Source: Aquimarina aggregata (lineage in GTDB: Bacteria > Bacteroidota > Bacteroidia > Flavobacteriales > Flavobacteriaceae). From it: DNA of 64,000 bases. Below the pieces are notes generated by a model. That model did no database searches. It saw only the letters and a program-made list of their open reading frames with translations, and was not told where the DNA came from. The position numbers and the translations under genes were made by a program. Below are positions 27,361 through 35,200 of this stretch, in pieces; the first letter of the stretch is position 1; every line of letters starts with the position of its first letter. The stretch lies in the NCBI RefSeq assembly GCF_001632745.1, contig NZ_LQRT01000002.1, positions 248,001-312,000 of the forward strand, in the 5' to 3' direction.

Positions 27361-28350
27361 ATGAAGAGAATAGCTATTAATGGATTTGGTAGAATAGGAC
27401 GCGCAGCCCTAAAAGTAATTCTGGATGATCCAGAATTACAAGTAGTAGCAATTAATGATCTCATGTCTATCGAAAATGCTCAGTATTTATTAAAATACGA
27501 TAGCGTATATGGCATATATGATAAAGAGGTGAGTATTGATAATTCTTATCTGCAAATTGGAGATGAGAAGATTTTATATTGTAACCAAAGAGATCCTGAA
27601 CAATTGCCATGGAAAGAAAATAAGATTGATATTGTAATTGAAAGTACAGGGTTTTTTACAAATAGAGAAGATGCCGAAAAACATATACATGCGGGAGCTA
27701 CAAATGTTGTGATTTCGGGACCAACCAAAAGCAAGGATACACCTACGGTAGTGCATGGTGTAAATACTGAAGATGGTAAAACAGCAATATTTTCTTGTGC
27801 AAGTTGTACAACTAATAATATAAGTCCTGTTGTAGAAATTTTAGGAAGAACTATCGGGGTCAAAAAAGCGATTTTAAATACGATACATGCGTATACTGCA
27901 TCACAAACTCTAGTTGATTCTCCGTCTAAAAAGAACCCTAGAATGGGTAGAGCAGGAGCAGTTAATTTAACACCAACTTCTACGGGAGCTGCAATTGCAA
28001 CTACAAAGGCATTACCACAATATGAAGGTAAATTTGATGGTGTGGCAATAAGAACACCTGTTCCTGTGGGATCTGTAAGTGATGTGACATTTATCGCCGA
28101 ACGAAACACTACGGCAGAAGAAATTAACACGATACTTGAAAAAGAATCAAAGACTGATCGATATCTTCATGTATTGGATGTTACTTATGAACCCATTGTA
28201 TCTTCAGATATTCAACAAAACCCTTATGCTTCTACTGTAGACGCATCTATGACTAGAGTAGTTGATGGTGACCTGGTAAAAATAATGATCTGGTATGATA
28301 ACGAATGGGGGTTTACCAATCAAATGATAAGACAAATTAAAGAATTATAG
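27361..28350 (+). CDS. gap: Type I glyceraldehyde-3-phosphate dehydrogenase
   Basis: 329 residues. NAD-binding NGFGRIGRAALK at ~7-18, AINDLMS with Asp near 33 (NAD preference), catalytic Cys149 in SCASCTTNN and His in TIHAYTASQ, and the C-terminal WYDNEWGFTNQM. Complete and normal. It oxidises glyceraldehyde-3-phosphate in glycolysis or the reverse in gluconeogenesis. Many flavobacteria carry more than one GAPDH, so this may not be the only one. A small gene starts four bases after its stop. Confidence 0.96.
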   Translation: MKRIAINGFGRIGRAALKVILDDPELQVVAINDLMSIENAQYLLKYDSVYGIYDKEVSIDNSYLQIGDEKILYCNQRDPEQLPWKENKIDIVIESTGFFTNREDAEKHIHAGATNVVISGPTKSKDTPTVVHGVNTEDGKTAIFSCASCTTNNISPVVEILGRTIGVKKAILNTIHAYTASQTLVDSPSKKNPRMGRAGAVNLTPTSTGAAIATTKALPQYEGKFDGVAIRTPVPVGSVSDVTFIAERNTTAEEINTILEKESKTDRYLHVLDVTYEPIVSSDIQQNPYASTVDASMTRVVDGDLVKIMIWYDNEWGFTNQMIRQIKEL

Positions 28351-28354
28351 ATAG

Positions 28355-28717
28355 GTGCTATATCCTTATGAGTTTATTTTAGATGCATTATTCCCAATTC
28401 AATTAAGACATCATAGAATGTTTGGAGTTGATGCCTTTTATTATGAAGAGAAAATTGTTTTCGCTTTACGTGAAAAAGATAAAAACCCTCATGATAATGG
28501 AATATGGATTGCAACTAAGTTGGAACATCATGAACAACTAAAAAAACAGATTAAGGATGTTAGAATTATAAAAGATTTTGGGCCTAAAACATGGATGTTA
28601 TTACCCGCAGATTCTGATCATTTTGAAGAAGGTATGATTAAAGTCTCAGAGTTAATAAAAGAACATAGTGAACTGATAGGAAACGTTCCAAAACCGAAAA
28701 AAAAGAAGTGTAAATAA
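28355..28717 (+). CDS. Small protein downstream of gap, weakly TfoX-N-like
   Basis: 120 residues beginning at a GTG four bases after the gap stop, so co-transcribed; another in-frame ATG is at residue 22. The stretch RMFGVDAFYYEEKIVFALREKD recalls the RMFGGYGLY...FALIAD motif of TfoX/Sxy N-terminal domains, and the acidic helix near the end fits too, but the likeness is by eye. The C-terminus is a lysine-rich tail (KPKKKKCK). Real gene by codon pattern, tight spacing and a strong terminator right after; function unknown. Confidence 0.75.
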   Translation: MLYPYEFILDALFPIQLRHHRMFGVDAFYYEEKIVFALREKDKNPHDNGIWIATKLEHHEQLKKQIKDVRIIKDFGPKTWMLLPADSDHFEEGMIKVSELIKEHSELIGNVPKPKKKKCK

Positions 28718-28753
28718 AAAAAAGGATGATTTGTTTTAAAATCATCCTTTTTT
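28717..28753. terminator. Bidirectional terminator after the gap unit
   Basis: AAAAAGGATGATTT (28719-28732) pairs with AAATCATCCTTTTT (28739-28752), loop GTTTTA. A run and T run on the two sides fit both the plus unit ending at 28717 and the minus gene ending at 28774. Confidence 0.9.
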
Positions 28754-28773
28754 ATTAAAAGATCTAAATTAGT

Positions 28774-29526
28774 TTAGATTTGACTTAATCCTCCGTCTAC
28801 TTCTAATTCTATACCATTAATGTAAGATGCATCATCCGAAGCTAGAAAAAGAGCAGACTTAGCTACTTCTTCTGATGTTCCAAAACGACCTAATGGTACT
28901 CGTTGGGCAAAACCTTTACCCATTTCTGCAGTAGTATCTTTGGGTAACCCCATCTTGTCAAAAATGGGAGTCGTGATTGGCCCTGGAGCAATAGAATTTA
29001 CTCTAATACCCCTTGTTTTTACTTCAGATGTTAATACTCTTTGATAGGCACGTAATGCACCTTTTGTTGCAGAATATATTCCAAGGCCATCAAAACCTCG
29101 TTGTGTAACTACAGAGTTATTAAATAAAATTGTTCCTGCATCATTTATATATGGCAAGGCTTCCTTTATTGCTAATATTGGCCCTTTTACATTAATATTA
29201 AATATCTCATCATAATGTTTTTCGGTAATTTCATGAGTTGGAGTAGGTGCTAAGACAACACCAGCATTAAGAAACAAAATATCAATGTTACCGTATTTAT
29301 TTGTTGCTTCCTTGATTAATCTTTTGTTATCCTCTGCTATAGATACATCTGCAGTAACGGTAATAAAATCACCTTCTAATTCTGTGGCTACTTCATCTAA
29401 CGCTTCCTGACGTCTGCCAGAAAGTACGACCTTGGCACCCTCTTTTAAATATAGTTTGGCTGTTGCTAATCCGATTCCACTATTTGCTCCTGTGATGATG
29501 GCTACTTTGTTGTGTAATTTTTTCAT
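28774..29526 (-). CDS. Short-chain dehydrogenase/reductase, copy 1
   Basis: 250 residues of the classical SDR family: cofactor motif TGANSGIG (~13-20), LFLNAG (~84-89), catalytic Ser in FNNSVVTQ and YSATK (Tyr and Lys) near 152-156, C-terminal SYINGIELEVDGGLSQI. SGRR after strand 2 suggests NADPH. About 84 percent identical by eye to the next SDR gene, so a recent tandem duplication. A degenerate copy of the TetR operator lies 28 bases before its ATG (29554-29573). Substrate unknown; such enzymes reduce carbonyls or quinones. Confidence 0.92.
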   Translation of the reverse strand: MKKLHNKVAIITGANSGIGLATAKLYLKEGAKVVLSGRRQEALDEVATELEGDFITVTADVSIAEDNKRLIKEATNKYGNIDILFLNAGVVLAPTPTHEITEKHYDEIFNINVKGPILAIKEALPYINDAGTILFNNSVVTQRGFDGLGIYSATKGALRAYQRVLTSEVKTRGIRVNSIAPGPITTPIFDKMGLPKDTTAEMGKGFAQRVPLGRFGTSEEVAKSALFLASDDASYINGIELEVDGGLSQI

Positions 29527-29553
29527 TCTATTAGGTTTATTTGTAAATTTTTA

Positions 29554-29573
29554 TTTGAAGCAATTATTTCTGG
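29554..29573. promoter_or_regulatory. Degenerate copy of the TetR operator upstream of SDR copy 1
   Basis: TTTGAAGCAATTATTTCTGG matches the palindrome at 30891-30910 at 15 of 20 positions, with the left half best kept. It lies 28 bases before the ATG at 29526, almost the same place as in copy 2 (25 bases). Probably weaker binding. Confidence 0.5.
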
Positions 29574-30057
29574 TATTACAATTAAATAGAGTTGTTTTTA
29601 TAGAACTCGCATTTGAGTCTTAAAAAAATAGATTTGCAATTGATTGTGTTTACTTTGGAATTATCTATCTTAAGTAAGTGTTTTTGGAATCACAAGTTGT
29701 ACTTTTTATCCAAAATAGTAGTCTTAGACTTATTCTTTCTTTGTGATCTTCGGGGTATCACCAGTATAAAAGTAAGTTTCGTTTATTTTAACGAAAAAAA
29801 ATAATTTGAATAAATCTTTGGATAATTCTATTTGCGAATACCACTTGTAATTATCGTTTTCGTGTCCCATAATATACTTTCAATATGTTATATGCCAAAT
29901 GGGAGGGATTTGGGAATTTGATGAAAAATTCTTAAAAATTATATAAATAATAGATTTTAATGAATGTAATATACGAATAATGTGTTTTTTATACAAAAAA
30001 CTATTATGGTGAGTTTTATTGTTATTGTATAAAATAGGAATAAAGTGATGATGTAAA

Positions 30058-30101
30058 AAATAGTAAAAGCTGATTATTCTCATAATCAGCTTTTACTATT
30101 T
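30058..30101 (-). terminator. Long-stem terminator after SDR copy 2
   Basis: AAATAGTAAAAGCTGATTAT (30058-30077) and its exact reverse complement (30082-30101) form a 20-bp stem with a TCTC loop, 16 bases after the stop at 30117. On the minus strand it ends in TTTTTTACAT. Long but a simple terminator. Confidence 0.8.
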
Positions 30102-30116
30102 CTAAAGGACTTATTT

Positions 30117-30866
30117 TTAAATCTGACTTAGTCCACCGTCTATTTCTAATTCTACACCATTAATGTATGAAGCATCATCTGAAGCTAAAAACAGTGCTGA
30201 CTTAGCTACTTCTTCTGATGTTCCAAAACGACCTAATGGTACTTGTTGCGCGAACCCTTTTCCCATTTCTTCAACTACATCTTCAGGTAATCCCATTTTA
30301 CTATAAATAGGTGTTTCAATAGGCCCTGGAGCGATTGCGTTAACTCTAATTCCTCTTGATTTCACCTCTGATGTAAGCACTCTTTGGTAGGCTCTTAATG
30401 CACCTTTGGTAGCAGAATATACTCCTAATCCATCGAACCCTTTTTGGTGCACTACAGAATTGGTAAAAAGAATAGTTCCACCATCATTAATATGTGGCAA
30501 AGCTTCTTTAGTTGCCAAAATGGGCCCTTTTACGTTGGTGTTAAATAAAGTATCATAATGTTCTTCAGATATTTCATGAGTTGGAATAGGGGGAGCGATA
30601 CCGGCATTTAGAAATAACACATCAATCTTACCATATTTGGCAGTAGCTTCATCTATTAATTTTTTGTTATCAGATGCTTGGGATACGTCTGCCGTAACCG
30701 TTATGAAATCACCTTCTAATTCTTTAGCAACTTCATCTAAGGCCTCTTTACGTCTACCAGAAAGTACAACTTTAGCACCTTCTTTTAGGTATAATTTGGC
30801 TGTTGCTAATCCAATTCCACTGTTAGCTCCAGTAATTACGGCAACTTTGTCTTGTAATTTTTTCAT
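30117..30866 (-). CDS. Short-chain dehydrogenase/reductase, copy 2
   Basis: 249 residues, one shorter than copy 1 by a deletion in the loop after LFLNAG. Motifs TGANSGIG, LFLNAG, TNSVV, YSATK and SYINGVELEIDGGLSQI are intact, so it should be active. A perfect palindrome (TTTGAAA-N6-TTTCAAA) sits 25 bases upstream of its ATG and matches the site in front of the tetR gene just upstream. The copies differ mostly at surface positions and around the substrate loop (residues ~190-205), so they may have different substrates. Confidence 0.92.
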   Translation of the reverse strand: MKKLQDKVAVITGANSGIGLATAKLYLKEGAKVVLSGRRKEALDEVAKELEGDFITVTADVSQASDNKKLIDEATAKYGKIDVLFLNAGIAPPIPTHEISEEHYDTLFNTNVKGPILATKEALPHINDGGTILFTNSVVHQKGFDGLGVYSATKGALRAYQRVLTSEVKSRGIRVNAIAPGPIETPIYSKMGLPEDVVEEMGKGFAQQVPLGRFGTSEEVAKSALFLASDDASYINGVELEIDGGLSQI

Positions 30867-30890
30867 TGTTTTTTGATATTTATAGTTTTA

Positions 30891-30910
30891 TTTGAAACAA
30901 TCATTTCAAA
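30891..30910. promoter_or_regulatory. TetR-type operator in the promoter of SDR copy 2
   Basis: TTTGAAACAATCATTTCAAA is a perfect palindrome in its 7-bp arms with a 6-base centre. Its right end overlaps a near-consensus -7 box (TTAATTTG on the minus strand, 30914-30907). The same core (TTTGAAAC, two variable bases, TCATTTCA) reads on the minus strand of the site before the tetR gene. Binding by that TetR protein is inference. Confidence 0.65.
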
Positions 30911-30926
30911 TTAAGTTAAAAAAAAA

Positions 30927-31508
30927 TTAATAAAGTACTTTGATAATAGTTTGTGCAAGATTTTTTAAATCATCTTGATTTTTATTTAATATCCCTGTCA
31001 TTCTAAAGCCTTGTATCCCAGTAAATAAATACAATGCATATTGTGCGGGAGTTTGATTTTTATTAAATATTTTCTCCATTTGACCATTGTAAACTATGTC
31101 TTCAAGTAAAGCAAGTGTTTGTTCTTGATTTTCTTCTATAAATGCTTTTATAGTAAGATCTTGATTTGTCATTTCTGATTTAGAATTTAAAATCAAACAA
31201 CCTTTTTCATCGTTATCGTTTAAAATATCGTTAATGTAAATGTCAAAAATACCATTAAGTGTATCTGATGCATTATGAGAACTAACTACCTTTTTTCCTA
31301 TTTGTCGCTTATAAGTGGCGTGATAATAAGAAAGAACATCCATAAAAATACCTAATTTGCTTCCAAAAGAATTATAAATACTCGATCTATTAAGAGACGT
31401 CGCATCGACCAAATCTTGCATAGAAGTACCGTTGTATCCCTTTTTATGAAATACTTCAGTTGCATTATGCAATACTTGTTGTCTGTTAAATGTTTCTACT
31501 TTTGGCAT
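30927..31508 (-). CDS. TetR/AcrR family transcriptional regulator
   Basis: 193 residues. N-terminal HTH at ~23-47 (GTSMQDLVDATSLNRSSIYNSFGSK) and a C-terminal ligand-binding region of the type found with DUF1956/YxaF-like TetRs. It lies directly upstream of the SDR pair on the same strand, 60 bases apart from copy 2. A palindrome seven bases before its own start and overlapping its -7 box points to self-repression. The ligand is likely an electrophile or carbonyl handled by the SDR enzymes; that is inference from other TetR-SDR pairs. Confidence 0.9.
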   Translation of the reverse strand: MPKVETFNRQQVLHNATEVFHKKGYNGTSMQDLVDATSLNRSSIYNSFGSKLGIFMDVLSYYHATYKRQIGKKVVSSHNASDTLNGIFDIYINDILNDNDEKGCLILNSKSEMTNQDLTIKAFIEENQEQTLALLEDIVYNGQMEKIFNKNQTPAQYALYLFTGIQGFRMTGILNKNQDDLKNLAQTIIKVLY

Positions 31509-31513
31509 TCTTT

Positions 31514-31533
31514 ACTGAAATGAACGTTTCAAA
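31514..31533. promoter_or_regulatory. TetR operator overlapping the tetR promoter
   Basis: ACTGAAATGAACGTTTCAAA; its reverse complement TTTGAAACGTTCATTTCAGT shares 16 of 20 positions with the site of SDR copy 2. It starts six bases before the tetR ATG and overlaps the -7 box at 31530-31537. Confidence 0.65.
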
Positions 31534-31537
31534 AATA
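31530..31537 (-). promoter_or_regulatory. Candidate -7 element (TATTTTTG) of tetR
   Basis: Bases 31537-31530 on the minus strand read TATTTTTG, a full TAnnTTTG match, 22 bases before the ATG. It overlaps the operator by four bases. Confidence 0.45.
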
Positions 31538-31588
31538 ATCAAAATATGAATAGGCAATTGTTACTAAAATCATAAATTTTTAAATTTA

Positions 31589-32116
31589 CTAAAAGGATAG
31601 TTTCATCATAATATCGACTTGTGATTCTGTGCCTAATAAAAACTCATGTTTATTAAAGGGTAAAAAACCATTATTCTTATAAAATTTAATTGCTTTTGTA
31701 TTCTTATTCCATACACCTAACCAGAGATAATCGATATTTTTAGATTTACCAATTTCGATAGATTTTTGTATTAATATATTACCAATCTTTTTTCCTTGAT
31801 ATTCTTTTACAACATAAATTCTTTCAATTTCCAGTGTATTTTCTGTTGTTTTTTCTGTTTGTGCATTTCCCCAATTTAATTTCAAATATCCTACCACTTG
31901 GTCATTTAATTTTGCAAAGTAAAAACAAGAGTTTGGATTTTGAAGTTCAATATTAAGCTGATCTAATTCAAAGTTTTTCTGTATATAAATTTGTATATTT
32001 TTTTCTGTATTCAGGGGTGGGCCATAGGTGTCATAGAAAGTTTGTTGCCCAATATTTTGCAATTTTGGAGCATCTTGTAATGTGACTTTTGTCAATCTTA
32101 TTTTTTCTAAATTCAT
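31589..32116 (-). CDS. GNAT family N-acetyltransferase
   Basis: 175 residues. GNAT landmarks: IRLTKVTLQDAPKLQNI at the N-terminus, strand 4 with DQVVGYLKLNWG (~68-79), acetyl-CoA motif VVKEYQGKKIGNILIQKSIE (~106-125) and KFYKNNGFLPF near 148. It acetylates an amine on a small molecule or protein; the substrate cannot be told. A single gene; 80 bases upstream of tetR and separated from the large secreted-protein gene by a terminator. Confidence 0.9.
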   Translation of the reverse strand: MNLEKIRLTKVTLQDAPKLQNIGQQTFYDTYGPPLNTEKNIQIYIQKNFELDQLNIELQNPNSCFYFAKLNDQVVGYLKLNWGNAQTEKTTENTLEIERIYVVKEYQGKKIGNILIQKSIEIGKSKNIDYLWLGVWNKNTKAIKFYKNNGFLPFNKHEFLLGTESQVDIMMKLSF

Positions 32117-32160
32117 CTATTTATAATATACTTCTTAAAAATACAATAATATTTATGTTC

Positions 32161-32200
32161 AAAAAAAAGAGTGACACCGATTAAGTGTCACTCTTAGTTT
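32161..32200 (-). terminator. Terminator of the large multi-modular gene
   Basis: AAGAGTGACAC (32167-32177) pairs perfectly with GTGTCACTCTT (32185-32195); a T run follows on the minus strand (complement of A run 32161-32168). It lies ~30 bases past the stop at 32226. Confidence 0.88.
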
Positions 32201-32225
32201 TATAATGGGACTTCATTAAATTGTC

Positions 32226-35200
32226 CTAGTCTTTTAAAATTTTAAGGTTAAAATTACTAGTACCGTTTTGAACTTGCACAAAATACATTCCTTTAGGAAG
32301 TTGAGAAACATCTAATTGCGCATTTTTAGAAGCAGACGTTCTCTCTTTCAAGATTGTTTGTCCTCTTAAATCTATTATAGTTATCAAACTTTTTTCAGAA
32401 AGACCACTAAGATTTAAAACATTATGTACAGGGTTAGGGAACGCCTTTATAAGATTAGCATTTAATTCATCTTTAGCTCCTGTTGTTGAATTGTACGTAA
32501 TTGTTAAAACCGGTTTTCCGGTAGCAGCTTCAGAAGAACTAAAGTTAGCATCAGCGCCATTAGCTTGACTAACGATTAAGGTTAAGAAGTTACCATTTTT
32601 AGTAACACCAGTTAGTGCAATGTCTTTAACGGTATCTTTAGAAAAAGGACCATTTACATTACCTAATGCAACACCTTTTCCCGGAGCATTGGCAGAAGTT
32701 AAATTCGTTTCTGTCCAATTGCTATTTGTTCCTAGGTTAACATCAATTACTCCATTACCAGAATCAGTACTTCCTGTAAGTTTTAAGCTTGCAGAAGCTA
32801 TAGTACCACTAATAGCTGAAACATCAAATTTTAAGTAAGAAACACGATTTGTTCCATCTACATAAAGCACATTATTATTTATGGTAGAATTATTACTTGC
32901 TTGTATATAAGCATCGTCTACTGGGTTTAAATCTACTGTTACTGGTGTAGAAGTATTACCTCCTGTTGTTTTTCCTGAAACGGTAGCTGTAGCACTTGGG
33001 CCATTTCCACCAGGTCCGCATAATGAACGAACAACAAAATCATATGTTGTTCCTGCAGTAAGACCATTAATCGTTACAGAAGTAGCTCCGTTGTTTCCAG
33101 AAGCAAACGATACAGCACCGGATAAAGCACCATTAAAAGTACCTTCATTAAAAGCTCTTACTTCTATTATTCTTGTATCATTAGATGTATTATCAAAAGC
33201 TATAGTAGCAGAAGTATTTGTTGTGCTAGATACTGTTAAATTAGCCGGTGGTGCACTACAATCTGCTGTTGGTGTTGTAGCATTTAATGTAAACTCAGCT
33301 CGTTCAAAATTAAATAAGAAACCTGCAGTTCCTGTATATGTCAATCTAAGTCTTTGAGTACCTTCGGTTAATTGTATTTCAGTAGTGATAGGAGTACTGT
33401 AATTGTGCCAATCGTTATTTACAGGGACAGCAACTGTACCTAGATCAGTTCCTTTAACAGAAGCTACTATATTACCTCCAACACCGTTAGAAGAAGTAAA
33501 AGCAGTAAGTGTATAGGTTCCAGTTGTGGCTACATCAATATCATACTCGGTATAATTATTATTTTTAATGAAACCTAAATTTTGACCTCCATTTGTTCCT
33601 GGAGTATTTTCGGCTTTTACATCACCACTTTTAGCATCAAAGTTTTCTACTTCAATAGTTCCTGGGATAGCAAAAGTGTTTGGAGTAGAAACAGTATTTA
33701 CAGTAACACTACTTGTAGCAGTAAATCCACCATCAGCAGTAGTTGCAGTAATAGTAGCTGTTCCAGCTGCTACTCCAGTTACTATACCAGCGGCACTAAC
33801 TGTTGCAATACTTGTGTTGCTAGAACTCCATGTTACATTTTTATTTGTAGCGTTTACTGGCGCTACTGTTGCAGTCAAAGTACTTGTTTGAGCAACATCA
33901 ATTGTGACCGTTGCAGGAGAAACATTTACTCCTGTTACTGCAATTGTTGTGGTTCCTCCAGAAGTAGTTCCTACAACTGTTGGAGCTAAAGGACTTGTAC
34001 CTGGAGTACCTCCAGGGCATAAAGCACGAAATACAAAGTCATATGCCGTACCAGCTACTAAACCAGTCATAGTTACACTCGAACTACCTGCCGCTGCCGC
34101 TGCAAAACCAACACCTCCTGTATTAATATTTCCTGTAAATCCACCTTCAGGGAATGCTCTTAACTCAAAAGTTCTTGTATCTGTAGCTGTATTATCAAAA
34201 GATAATGTAACAGATGTATCAGTTACGCTAGACACTGCCAAACCAGTTGGTGCTGCACTACAATCTACAGTTGGAGTTGTACTATCAGTACATTTAAACT
34301 CTAATGATGTCCAACGACCTCTAGAAAAAGCAAATCCTCCTCCTTCTGGTACTTGTCCATTAGAGTTTGAATTAAATTCTACTCTAAGTACAGCTTCATT
34401 GGCTACAGTAATACCACTAAACGTTTGGCTAGCAGGAGAATAATCTACAGTAGTAGTTGGGTTTTGGAATGTTCCGATTAATACTTCATCAATGAATACT
34501 CTATAGGTACTCTCACCATCTAATTCGGCAAGAGTGTTAATCACTACATCATAAGTTCCTGCTTCTCCACTAAAAGAAGTGGTAGCAGCAGCAAACTGAT
34601 CTTTGTATTGAGAAGCATCGATTGCTAAGGCATTTCTAACGTTATCTACATATCCCGGAGCAAATCCTGGAAGTTCAAAGTTTGAAAAATCACTTACAGC
34701 ACCTAGGGTTACATTAGAGCAAGAGGATCCTCCTCCTACAGTAATAGTACTTGTAGCAGTAAATCCACCATCGGCTGTAGTTGCAGTAATAATTGCACTA
34801 CCAGCCGCTACACCTGTAACTACACCGCTAGTATTAACTGTAGCAATTGAAGGATTATTTGATTCCCAAGTTACCGCTCTGTTCGTTGCGTTTGAAGGGG
34901 TAAAGTTTGGTGTTAAAGCACTAGTTTGTCCTGCATTAATTGAAACTGTTGCAGGTGATACAGAAACACCAGTCACTGCTATAGGATTGGTATTACCTTC
35001 TCGTGGAGATTCTGGAGTACTATTGTTTAAAGCTATAGGACGTTTTCCGTCTTGAAACATGAATAGTCTATCGATAACATGACCTTTTGAACGCCCTGCC
35101 ACTTCAATCGAATAATAACCAGGTGTATCAAAGTCGGCAAAAATAGTCAATCCATTTACACCTGCATGTTCTCCTGTACATTCATTCACAAAGGCATCTT

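Larger units (their letters stand above)
29527..30116. other. 590-base gene-free region between the two SDR genes
   Basis: It holds the promoter and degenerate operator of SDR copy 1 at its left end and the 20-bp-stem terminator of copy 2 at its right end. Two short open frames (29613-29804 plus, 29880-30083 minus) have poor, lysine/phenylalanine/isoleucine-rich composition and look like chance. The middle ~400 bases show nothing I can name; it may be decayed DNA from the duplication. Confidence 0.6.

Noticed and set aside
29613..29804. 63-codon open frame between the SDR genes
   Set aside because: Composition is Leu/Phe/Lys-rich, no ribosome context or known motif; likely chance in AT-rich DNA.
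29880..30083. 67-codon minus-strand open frame
   Set aside because: It includes the terminator hairpin of SDR copy 2 at its start and encodes His/Ile/Phe-rich sequence; not a gene.
30058..30101. 20-bp perfect inverted repeat as a possible transposon end or small RNA
   Set aside because: Position right after a stop codon, short TCTC loop and T-rich 3' side make it a terminator; no second copy is seen in the window.
33904..34443. 179-codon plus-strand open frame inside the 1808-residue protein gene
   Set aside because: A shadow of the Big_2/fibronectin region; composition is Val/Pro/Thr-rich as expected from the complement of those repeats.
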